Origin: Wuchereria bancrofti
Taxonomy: Eukaryota; Nematoda; Chromadorea; Rhabditida; Onchocercidae
Length of the DNA stretch: 64,000 bases
Assembly: GCA_005281725.1 (NCBI GenBank)
Contig: SSBO01000007.1
Coordinates: 1,246,402 to 1,310,401 of the forward strand
Direction: 5' to 3'
The notes beneath the pieces were generated by a model. The model was given only the letters and a program-made list of their open reading frames with translations, was not told the DNA's origin and did not search any database. Positions 42,501-53,510 of the stretch are shown here, one piece after another. Each line of letters opens with the position of its first letter. Position 1 is the first letter of the stretch. A program made the translations under genes and the position numbers.

Positions 42501-44047
42501 TAGTTTTATTTACTCATTTTCAAAAAAAAAAAGGAAAAAGTAGAAGATATAAAAACTTTAAAAAGTTGTTATATGCAATATTTTTTCAAAAATCGCAAAT
42601 TCTAGAAAACCGGCAGAAAGAGAAAAAAAACAAGTTATTCATAAATAAGCAAGTAGACGAAGCGAAGAGAGGAAATAGATCAAAATTATTGACATACTTC
42701 TTTGAGGTGTCCTTTTCGGTCGTTCACAAATTATTCCACGGGTCGCCTTTTTTAAGAACTATAAATCAAATCAAAGATCGTTGAGAAATCAATCTAATTT
42801 TTAATTAAATGACTAATTTAATTAATTTAAATCTAATCATCGCTAATTAATTTAAAAGTTTCTCTTTTCTCTTTCAAAATTTTAGAAATCTCGTTCTGTT
42901 CAAACTTCAAGAAAACACTCTTACCTCGTCTTTTTCACTGGCAGTCAAAGGAGAAATTGTGACAACGATATCAACTTCACCCATATTTTCATCATTTCCT
43001 TCTTCTCGTAGTTTTAATTTCATTATTGTCATCCTAAATTTCATTATCTTTCCTTTTCTTACTTATTGTCATCTCATCAAGAGGTATTTTTATATAGTGC
43101 ACTTATGGGTAACTCACTGAAAAAGTCTTAATTGACTGAGGTCAATAATAGCGCCACCCATATAATCGTCGGTTACCCAACGGTCATAGTCATATACATC
43201 CATATAAATTGGTGTAGTAGGATCGTCTATTAATAATGTAAATTCTTCATCCCAAATTGGATTTAAATTCTTGTAAATTGTTGAGCTTTTGAAATAAGTT
43301 CGATCTTTATATTTAAATTTGACGTATGGATCACTGCTTCCTGCAAAATTAATCTGGAAAATTTTCTTTTTCGTTTTTAAAAAATACTTGAGAAATTTAG
43401 CTAATCCATTAAACATTAAAATATTATGTTGTAACAAAATTTCTTCACTAAATATTTCAAATTATCTGAAATTGACCGGAAGCATCTCGAATCACCAAAT
43501 TGTGTCCTTCCTTCAAGCATATCCGTACCGAAAACGTTACATAAGCTTCCGGATTTGACTCTTTCGACATAACATTACACTTCTGTTCATTTGTTGTCTA
43601 GAATTGCCAGTGGTGACAGTGAATTTTCAATTAATGTTTAAACTCATCAACTAATTTATTCACTAAAAACATCTTCGAAGATGGAAAATCGTTGATTATA
43701 AAAGATTTAAGACTTGTTAAAAATTGTCTTACTAGTTCTTTAATATTATTTATCATTGAAAAATCTGTAAAATGTAAGTGAAATACTTCATTTTTGCAGT
43801 TATTTAAGATTTACCACTTTCTTCAAGAAATTCAGTCCTGTGACACTAAAATCGTCACATAAGTGAAACTATTTAGAAAGATGAAAAGTAAAAGGGAAAA
43901 ATGATTCCTTACAGGCGATGTAACTGGAGGAGATGACATGTCGCCTGCTTCATCAGCGAGAGTATCATCTTTTTCCTTTAATCTTCGATAACGTCCTTCA
44001 CCTAACTCTCTCTTGAAGACACCTTTTAACAGCGATGAGCTCATCAC
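36523..44047 (-). CDS. mctp-1: Multiple C2 and transmembrane domain protein (MCTP)
   Basis: A membrane-anchored Ca2+/lipid-binding protein of the ER and endosome or synapse. Exons: 44047-43913, 43597-43477, 43340-43118, 43033-42925, 42758-42698, 42492-42356, 42260-42139, 41203-41130, 40774-40665, 40473-40419, 39879-39738, 39568-39466, 39342-39241, 39058-38961, 38674-38578, 38068-37913, 37641-37526, 37382-37273, 37019-36922, 36603-36523. Every phase agrees, giving 749 aa. C2A is about residues 60-205 and has its Asp sites ([24 protein letters not shown]). C2B is about 217-345 and has lost most of them. C2C is about 375-500 with HDEDP kept and KSNPF for KSDPF. Then comes the family's C-terminal block: [27 protein letters not shown], first membrane pair at about 563-590, acidic ESDEEIEM, second at about 660-690 ([16 protein letters not shown]), and [11 protein letters not shown] with [10 protein letters not shown]. 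The start is MMSSS at 44047, after an acceptor-like TGTAG. The last exon was chosen over a stop 10 residues earlier because it matches the family tail. Confidence 0.95.
37107..37140. repeat. (TTA)n microsatellite
   Basis: TTA triplets with one GTT interruption, in the MCTP intron between 37019 and 37273. Confidence 0.75.
39907..40090. repeat. imperfect TG/GTA-rich tract in MCTP intron
   Basis: GTGT, GTACGTGTG and GTGAATGT units alternate over about 180 bases directly upstream (in transcription) of the exon at 39879-39738. Its minus-strand translation (His/Thr/Tyr-rich) joins the exon in frame but is intronic: the C2C fold and reading phase need the acceptor at 39880. Confidence 0.75.
41514..41662 (+). 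repeat. inverted copy of an MCTP exon inside an MCTP intron
   Basis: The plus strand here matches the minus-strand MCTP exon 43033-42925 plus about 40 bases of the intron before it. The intron part and the AATTTAG|GATGACA boundary are both kept. In the exon-like part (41558 to about 41660) I count about 17 differences over about 103 bases. The frame stays open until just past the copy, but the donor is lost. Keeping intron sequence shows a DNA-level duplication, not a retrocopy. It sits in the intron between 41203 and 42139 and is antisense to the gene. Confidence 0.88.
41990..42085 (-). pseudogene. decayed direct copy of the same MCTP exon
   Basis: Read on the minus strand, this has an AATAAGAAAA block, an AAATTTAG|GATGGCAGTAG boundary and a frame starting [14 protein letters not shown]. 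This parallels the intron end and [14 protein letters not shown] start of the real exon at 43033. Similarity fades after about 45 bases of exon. It lies in the same intron as the inverted copy. I treat it as an old non-functional duplicate because no matching donor or continuing similarity is visible. Confidence 0.6.
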
Positions 44048-45342
44048 AATCTACACATGAAATCATAATTAAAATTTTAGCTACTAATAATATATCCTAA
44101 CAATATGCTCGAAGATAATCCATTTAATTAAAACTATTGAAACATCGTTCAACCATTTGGTTTTTCTAGTAGTGCTGGCAAAATAAAATTTCAATTATCT
44201 CTCTTTTTTAATTCTATTTCTATTCCTGTTAAGAGTATTCTGTTCTGTTTTACTTTAGCAAATTAAAATGAAGACAATAATATTTCAAAATTAAGACAAT
44301 AACATCTCTTTTTGCATGATTTTCATGCTTTTACAACTTTTGGAATTTGTTCAATTCTAGCAATTGCAGAGAGTACCACCATTCAGTATCACTTGCAAGC
44401 ATATTATGAGTTGATCTAATCATTGCGCAGATGAAAATGAACTGATAATAATACAACCAAGTGATATTTACATGTAGCAAAATTGGTATTAAATATTGTT
44501 CTCATTGCAAAAAAACATTATTATTAATACTAATGAAAGCAAATAATTTGAATTAATTATATTTGATTTTATTTAATCATATTTGATATAAATCAAAGAA
44601 AAAAGAAATTTAATAATTATTTTATCCATCTTCCTAGCACATAAAAAATATGGAAAATACTTAAAATTTATTACTATGTTATTAAAATATTTTCACTATG
44701 TTATTAAAAATACTGCTTATTAAAATATTCTTTATTGCTATTTAACAATTTTACGGAAGAAAGAAAGAAATATGAGTTTTACTAACTCAGCAAATTATAT
44801 TTGTTGAATACAGGAATTCATTATTAATTAATTATTAATTAACGCTGTTGAACTGGAGGAGAAAAAAGAAAAGCGGCAAGATAATATTAATTTGTAGCAT
44901 GACCATGGTTCAATTCTAACTATCATACAAATCTTAGAAAATTATTTCATTGATAAAGTTATGCAAATAAAATTGTGAAAGTTAATGAATAATTCAATAC
45001 TTCATTTCGAATAATAATATCAATCATATTTGACCAAGAATATATGCCATTATCTTATAGAAAAGGGATCATATTTGCAGTATAAACATTTTACAATAAT
45101 TTCTTGCAAAATAAATCAAATGAAAGTAACAGAAAGAATGGGAAACAGAAATGATAGCATTACACAAGAAGCACCATATTTGGACAACTGTTCCAACATT
45201 TGGATTTAAAGCGAATCAATAGGACAAGTAGAAAAAATTGCTCGAATCTCAATCAAAGTTATAAATATAAACAAAACTCTAACATATTTGATCACAATTC
45301 CTTTCTGTCCATAACATTAATGTAAAAATATGTGTCCGTGAG

Positions 45343-45432
45343 ATGGCACAAAGAAGGCGGGGACGGTCGAATAAAGGAGCAATAGAAATGGAAGATCGAA
45401 ATGTATACGATTACTTTCATCGTCATTTATGA
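45343..45432 (+). CDS. possible small basic ORF, 29 codons
   Basis: An ATG frame starting MAQRRRGRSNKGAIEMEDRN and ending in TGA. The Arg-rich start and acidic middle are unlike the F/I/K/N-rich chance frames around it. No homology recognised, and no splice partner found. It could be a first coding exon, a small peptide, or chance. Confidence 0.18.
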   Translation: MAQRRRGRSNKGAIEMEDRNVYDYFHRHL

Positions 45433-46934
45433 TTCCTATTTAATTCATTCATACCTGAATGTTTGGATTGGAAATGGCTAAGATGTTCTGTTAATGAGAA
45501 GATAACCTTCCTTAAACTTACTTGGATCAAATTATTTAAAATAGAAACAATTAGCGGTGTGTCATATAGTAATTTAGAATTAAAAAATTTTTGGAAATTT
45601 TTGTTGTGATTGAAAATTTCTGAACTATCAGAACATTCATTCTGCCAAATCTTTTATTTTGCTTGAAATCGACTATCATTGTTATCTGTGCACTTTGAGA
45701 ATTTTTCAAAACAAGTCATTTATTCTCAAAATAAAGTGAAGCAAACGTAATCATTAGAAGATTGAAAGAACGAAGTGCAATAATATAATGCAGAAAATCA
45801 TCTGCTGACCAAATGATAAGAATAATAATTAATTTATTCCACTTGTGGGATTATTCGAAATCATTTGAAGAATGTATTCTGATAATGTATTGCCACTTGT
45901 ATTAATATTTAATCAAACTTAATGGGAAAAAAGAATATTTGAAGATCTCCAAGAACTGTGTCGATGTGCCAATCGATCGGTTTACTTCTGAATATTCTAT
46001 GTGCATCACAACTTTCTGTCTACTATATTTTATGAATAAGAATTTATCAAATTCAAAGAACACTAATTTTCATTTTTATAAGTTTGTGAGGAAGAAAAGA
46101 AATGAAAATACGTTGGGAAAGTTTGAAGAGGGACATCATTTCTCATTTAATTCACATCAAATCCTCTAATTCTCTTTCTTTTAATCTGAAAACTCATTGA
46201 CTACATATGTAAGCCTATCATTTTCATATCGTTTTATTAGAAAAATATTCCAAATGTGACCATTCACAAATGTGTTTTGTTTATGATTCTTTTTTTACTG
46301 AGATTATTCGAGTTCCTTTATTTGTTGACTGTCATTTTATGCTAGTGTTGCAATTTCAAAGGATTAGTAATTTCGATTACAATAGTAATTTTTTGATTAT
46401 GTTTTTCATATATCAGTTCAGCATCTTTTATATGTATTCTTCATAAATGTATTCTCTTCCACCATTACTTTAAGAGTTGAAATGATTTAAATAATTTTCC
46501 AGTACTCTGTTCGATTGTGATATGATATGTAAGGGTACTTTTTTTACTTTTAATTTCTTTTTTTGTAAGGCACATTTTTTACCTAATTTTATGAACAATC
46601 GCCAACAAAAAACAAACGGGTGACAAGCATAAAAAATTCAAAATACAAATAATGAACAATGCAATAAAAGGAAGTGTGAATTGAGAGATTGAGTTAGAAA
46701 AAGGTTTTTAATTCCGTTAATTTAGTATATTGGTTAAAAATAAGTAATAAATTAAAAATTTAAATGATGTCTTACTTCCTTTCGAAATTAACATTTTTAT
46801 AGCTTTATTAGTTTCAAATTCTAAACAATGAAAACGATAATAACACATTAGAATCTCTTAGCAATTGAACACAGAAGCCACTAAGGTCTATTATTTGCGT
46901 GTCAAAAAGTCATTAAAAAAAGGAAATGAAAGTA

Positions 46935-47100
46935 GCTAGTCCCAAAGTCTTCCGACCACTCAAATGAATTCCATGTTGAAGACTAGCGATAGGGACAAGA
47001 GTCTTTTGGCCATGCTTGTTCTGTGGCCAAGTGAGCTAAACCCAGCCGCGACATCCCTATCTTAAGTGAATCGGATCAGCCAACTTCTCAAGAATTATTT
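46935..47100. other. GC-richer island with inverted repeats
   Basis: About 165 bases distinctly richer in G and C than the surroundings. GTCCC..GTCTTC (46939-46952) is complementary to GAAGAC..GGGAC (46978-46996), and TGGCCA occurs at 47007 and 47024 with a short loop between. No coding frame longer than about 35 codons. It could be a structured RNA gene, a short repeat-element relic or an insertion. I cannot tell which. Confidence 0.4.
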
Positions 47101-50100
47101 CTCAGCATACATTCGGAAATTTATTGAGAGTACTGCTGCGACAAAAACCGTAAAATTGTAGTCATTTAAAGTATTTTAAATATTATAAATAGGTAACTAA
47201 CCTTAAGAATGATTGAATTCCTTTACGAAAAGTCTAAAAAAAATTTTTTTACACACAGAAAGGCTGAAGAAGGTAGCAATTTAGAAACTATGATGGGTTA
47301 TCATTCCAGAAGAAGTATGATAATTGGACTGAAAATGAATGTATCGAAGAAAAATTGTTGAAATAAAAGAACACATTTAAAGCAGACTTCAATCAAATTT
47401 AAAATTCGGAATTTAAAAGGAAGAGAAATAAAAGGATGTAAGAGGGAGTCAGTAATTCCTCGATCTGAAACATGTGTAGGAAATATTACACCAGCATTAA
47501 AGAAAGTAATGAAATCATCAAGGAATCATTAGATTAAAGTTGTTAGTCAACCATTTCTGTTATTTAATTTTATTAAAAAGGTCACAGAAAGAACGGAAAT
47601 TGGAAAAAATAGTCTATTTATTCAGCAAGTCAAATGCGCAAATTCCCTGGAGCAGAATTTGCCTCTTAAGCTAGCAAACTAACTAATGTACGATTAATAT
47701 TCAGCAGCAAGCTAATTCTACTAACAATGTACGATGAACCGATCCATGATAAATTTGAATAACGATTTACTAGACTAATTAATACATTGTTTATAGCAAT
47801 TTATTACGTTATACTCCTTTATAACTTTGAAACTTCGATAATCTAACAAAATCGTTCCACTGAGATCTTATATGCAAATTTTGCTGGAATAGAAGATAAT
47901 TCGATTAGTCCGTCAATTTGTTTCTGTACAAAATAATAGATGCATTTACTGCAATATGAGAAGAAAGAATGAATGAGCGACTATTGCGCTTATGAGAATG
48001 GCATGACGCTCATTGTAATTGTTTTGTTTTTCAGCAATTAGTACTACTATTCCTGTCTCTTTGTCTTCACAGTTATATTATTATTAGAATTTTTAAGATT
48101 TGTCTCCTAATGTGTCACCAGTCATTTGGAGTGCATACCGTTAAGGGACATCAGAAATCGTCAAACCACATTATATGGACAAAATCTAAATTTCTTAAAA
48201 CCAAGCTGTGAAATCTTTTGATGTTTGATATTTGTTACAATCGATATTCTTGGTGAGAACTTGACTTGTTCCGTAATTATTAGATTCAAATGTCAGCAAA
48301 ATATAACTCTACGAGTCTTTCTACTTAGATTGAAAGAGATAATTACATTATCTATGTACATCCTTATTTTTCTAATTTGTTAAATAATTATACATTTATT
48401 TTAAATTTGTAAATTAATTATATGTCTATTTGAAGCATAAAAAATACAGCACTTAATTTCAGGTCAGCTAGCAACAAGAGATGACTAATTTGTCCCATCA
48501 CATGAAAATCACAATATCATATCATATTATGATACTTCCGTACTTGTCATGATTAATCTTACGCTTTTTTTTACAGTTATTTTTCACCTCATCACAAAGA
48601 TTTTAGTTTCAATGTGATTTCAAATATATTTGATTTTTTATTCAGAATAGCAATTAGCAAAGTTTCCTGAAATTGTTTGCTGTATTTCTGTCTAAAAGTT
48701 TTTCTCGGCATTTTATAACAAAATTTTTCTTTTTTTTGAGGCATTCGAATAATAACTCCAGGTGAAATAATTATGACAAGATTCGGCAGAATATGGTTCG
48801 TACCAATGATGACGTGTACGGTACAGTTCCACTAATTTAAATCAGTAAATTTCATCCGGAAAACTGATCATCAAGTAAATTTGAAAAATTATACACACAT
48901 TAATGTTAGTTTCACAATTAATATTTTATGGAAAAGCTCAAATAGGATAAAAAATGATTCACGTAACGATTGAATTTTCCAGGAATGGCGAAATTCTTTG
49001 TTGGATCATAACTTCAATTCATTTTCAACTTGACAAAAGACAGTGTCGCCTGATCAATTAATGATGTCACATAGATGCTTTCATCACCCATAAAAGGTCA
49101 TTTCAATTCCACTTCATCAGTGAATCAAGAAATGTTAGAATTCTTATAATAATCGTATAATATTTATCAGTTTTCATCCTTCACTTCAAATATGCTTAAT
49201 TATGACAGTTTAATGACACTAAAATAGTGTAATTATGCTGACAAATTTTATAAATGTCACAATTCTACTGTCCACGTAAGCTTTGTATAGAAAAGTTAAG
49301 TATTGTTTAAACTATTGAGAATCAGATTTGTAGTGATTTGACTGTGACTTTAAAATATTTTATTTTCACGGCTGAACTAACGTTGCTAAATTTGCTCATT
49401 TTAATTGGAAAAGCAATGTGATGAGATTATATTGTATTTTCAAATTAGTTCATCTTGTACAGTTTTTAATTTCAACTCATTAGGCTTTTTTAAAGTTAGT
49501 TCCTAAATTAGAAATTTAAATTATATTTTACTGCCTGTTTTGCTATTTCTTCATTTTGTTTACATAGCTCAGTATTAATTTTAGTTTACAGTCAGTTCCA
49601 TTATTGTGTTTTACTATTTTTCATGATTTATGATTTCATTCAGTGCCCTTTTGCCTTTTATTTACTTTTTCTGCTGAGCATTGATTTGAATTGTGTTCTA
49701 CTATTTATACAAAATCAATAACGTTGTTGTATTTCGCTACTATTGATGTATTTCGCTTAGTGATCTTCCGTCAGGTTAGAACAATTCAAATAGGATCATA
49801 AAAACGGAAGTATGTTCACATCCATACGTCAGTTTAGATAAGTTAACTTGTGTGGTATAAGTGTAAATGAAAATGTACGTCTGAGTTACGTGTACGAGAA
49901 AGAGGATAAGTACTTCCATGTGGTAATGTCTTCGTGTGATATTTGGGAAATTTCGATATTATTAGAGAAATAAGGAAACTGGAAATTTGTCAGTTTTTGA
50001 ATTAAATTAAATTCAAATATCTGATTATGGTTCAATTCTAAGTTTGTTAGGAAAGAAGCAAACCGTAAATTCTCTCTTTCTTATTTTTCTTTTTAAACCA

Positions 50101-53100
50101 AAATAATTACGAAACTTTCTTTTATAGTTCAACATTTGTGACCTGGAAGAACACGGTGACCTTTAAATTCGTAAACGGTTGTTAAGTAATTCCATCTATT
50201 CTGTCACATAAAAACTGCAATTCATATTAGAAAAAATAATTATTCATTTATCTAATCTTTGACTTATTTAATTGATTATACTCACCAGCTTATATAATAA
50301 AATTCTCTTCTTTCTGTGTGAATAAATTAAGAACAAAATATTTTACTTTTCCCATCGTCTTCTATTCTCTCTCAGGGTAGTATCGAAAGGCCGAAATATT
50401 TATAATATGTGAAAATGAAAGCAGTAATTTTGGGTTAAATCCATAGAAGTTTGTGGTGTGAATGTCATCTTACGTAAGCACTTCTTAGATAAATATAAAA
50501 TTTTTCAACTTTATATCTCAAGTGAGTAAGAAACCATTTATTCAGTACTCATTTTCAATTGTAGCTGACTTTTAATGTTATAGTTATTAACAAAGAATAT
50601 ATGCATTGCTTAATTTATTGAAGACTCTTAATTTTTCTGTTAAGATGGATCTTCCAGCCTAACAGTGAAAATTAGAATTGTAATTTTTTTGTTCAATTAA
50701 TTTTCTTTGTTATAAATTAAATCTACTTGCAATGTCAAAATATTGTAGAGCTTTGTTTTAATGACCTCTGTTTTGAGAGTTACTCTTATAAGCAACTGAC
50801 GTAATGCTACAAACCAAATCCACCATATAGGGTAAAGGTCATTTAAACAAGACAGCTCTTTACTCTCACTCAAATTACTGTAATTATGTGCATTATTTAA
50901 ATAACTTCTATGATAGACAGTGGAATCTTTGGCTACGGTTTCACTTCCTAATATCATTTGCTTGCTTGAATTCGATTCAATGCTACAATTTATTCCCTAT
51001 TAATCTCCAACCTCAATTTAAATTCTTCAATCAAATATTCTGAAAGGAAGTGTAACCTACCTATTCATTCTAAATATTCTCTGATAACGCCACTTATACT
51101 CAAAATATTTGTCTATGTCACTATGGGCGTTGTTTTCTAACGAAAAAAGTATATTAAAAGATTTTTTCCTTACAAATAGAATTTATTATCCAACTTTAAT
51201 TTTAATTCCAATTTTTTGAAATTTGGTTTTCGAGTCATTGCAATTAATCTATTTACTAAATTGAATTAGATATTCTACTTAGATTGTTATCTTTTCTATT
51301 GTTATAAATAGCATAAAAGAGAACTTTGAACTAGTCTAAAGTAAACATTAGTTGAAGAGACTCTGTCATCAAGTTCTATATTCCTTTTGGCAATTCGATG
51401 ACGAATTTTGTGGTTGACTCATTTATCTGATTTATTTATCTAGATGATAATTTTTGTTGCCATTTTTATTGTTATCTGTCAACAACAAAGCGCAATACAT
51501 AAAATATGGTGCGATATTCTGGACTAAATTTACATTCCAGTCTCTAATTCGACCAGTAAGTTTAAATTTGAAAAAACATTCCGAAAAGGAAAAACAAAAT
51601 AATTCATCCGAGAAATGTGGAAAACGCTTTGAAATTTAGATCAAAGCTTTCGAATCAAATCAATAAGACTGCTTTAAATATTACTGCTTAACACAATATT
51701 CTTATTTTCGAAGTAGAATTCACTGAAATAAGAAACGAATCTTCGGATAGCATTGATTCGAAATGGATTTGAAGATTTTTGAAGATATTTGAAGAAAATT
51801 CTCCACTTAGTTTTTCAACTCCCAGTTTTTTTCCATACTCGACTCTCAATTTTTAAGACTTTGATTTGTTTAAATTTTTCTGAACCATTTTCGAATCCCT
51901 CGAGAACTTCAGTATTCATTTTGCACTTTCTTCAAGACGTTTGGTCTTTTGTAATTATTTCACTTTTTAAAACTTCTGTCTTTAAATCCTTCCTCAAAAG
52001 ATTTCGCCGATTGGTTTAAATTCATGGAACTCATTCTCCGGGGGTTTTCTTGATGTTTTTTAAACCAAAATACCCTTCAAATCCTTTGAGCTTGTTGAAG
52101 TGTGAAATTCTCTACGGGTCCTCCGCGACTTTGCTTGCATCATTTTCTCTCTTGCATTATTTTCTTATTCACCGAATTTCTTTTAATTTTCTGTCATTTT
52201 AGAATTTTTGGACTATTCCTTAAAATCTTTAGAGTATCCAGATCCTTCAACTTGTAAACTTTCGAATCCCCCCTTCTCCTCAAAGCTTTCATGTTTTTGA
52301 AACACCTTCTACTTCTAAAATTTCTTAGCATGAAAGAAGCACGACACTCCACCCAGTAATTTCCTCATTTTCATTTATAATTTTCTTTCTTTGTCTCCTC
52401 TTTTCAGGTTTGTCCTGCAATATGTGTACTATTCATTGAGATTAACAAAAAAAAAAGTTTAATCCAATTATAATAAAACATGCAAAGGACATGCATCAAA
52501 ATGTAGGTAAAAAAAAAACCTAACGAAAAATGTAATGGTATACGCCATAAATCCTAGATACGCATCTAGAAAGTTGTTCAAAAAGCGAAATCAGTGGAAA
52601 GATATACGCCATAAATAGTGAAATAATATGCAGAAAAACTACAAGAAATTGTGCCGTGGTTGAAATCGACATGAAATGAACATTAAACAAAGTTAGCAAG
52701 AAAGTAAGCAGCAAGTGAAACTAATAAAAAGCAGAAATGCAAGAAAGTAGTAATGCTAGTAAACTCCCATGTAACTAGTAAAAAGATTAAGTGTCATGCG
52801 TGTTAAATTATGTTTTCTTTACAGAATGGACAAATCAAAAACAACCCAAAATTTTGAAACTCAAATAATCAACAAACTCGAAATCGTTAAAAAATTACAA
52901 AACAATTCAGAAACCGGTGTAAGAAATTCAAGAAATGTTATATCCACCACCAGCGTATTTTTTGGTTATGTGGTTGAGCAAATATCTCTAATAAATAACT
53001 GGAAAACAATTTCGAGAATTTTCTCCCAATTTCTTGTGTAGCAATTACACTTTATTGCGTTCTGAAACGATTGTACTCAATTGTACTTTACAATATTCAT

Positions 53101-53453
53101 TCGTTGTTAAACTTTCATGGAACAATTAAATTTTAAATCTTTCCAGAGTTTGCCGCACCTACACACCGCATAATGTTGCAACATACAATCTTCATTCTAC
53201 ATATTACATTGTAAATATTCAATCGTGCAACACAACGTATTTTTATATTAGTAAAAAGACAAAATATCAAAATTACGCAAGCGACATACTGCGTTTTCAT
53301 CGTTACATTCTATAGTAGGTGCCATAATGGATACTATTAGTGTTAGATAGTAATGCTTTGAATCCCTTTTCAGTGTTCAAAAAAAAGAAACTGAAGTCCT
53401 ACACATTTGACTTTGTTCGGTAACGTAATAATGAAAGCATGAAAAGAACACGT

Positions 53454-53478
53454 ATGTATATGTATATATATATATACA
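53454..53478. repeat. (TA)n microsatellite
   Basis: Alternating TA/TG just beyond the stop codon of the myotubularin-like gene, so probably in its 3' UTR. Confidence 0.75.
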
Positions 53479-53510
53479 TGTGTTGTGTACGTATGTGTAT
53501 TGTGTCTTTG

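Larger units (their letters stand above)
44048..53510. other. 9.5 kb gene-poor stretch
   Basis: No exon chain found. It includes a 29-codon basic small frame at 45343-45432, a GC-richer structured island at 46935-47100, an exon-like minus frame at 48713-48831, an unsupported 86-codon minus frame at 50697-50957, and a pyrimidine-skewed, weakly repetitive stretch about 51790-52400. All are low-confidence. The 5' regulatory DNA of MCTP is expected just above 44047. Confidence 0.5.

Noticed and set aside
50697..50957. 86-codon minus frame with a Trp-rich hydrophobic part
   Set aside because: No recognisable family, no splice or promoter context; plausible by chance in AT-rich DNA.
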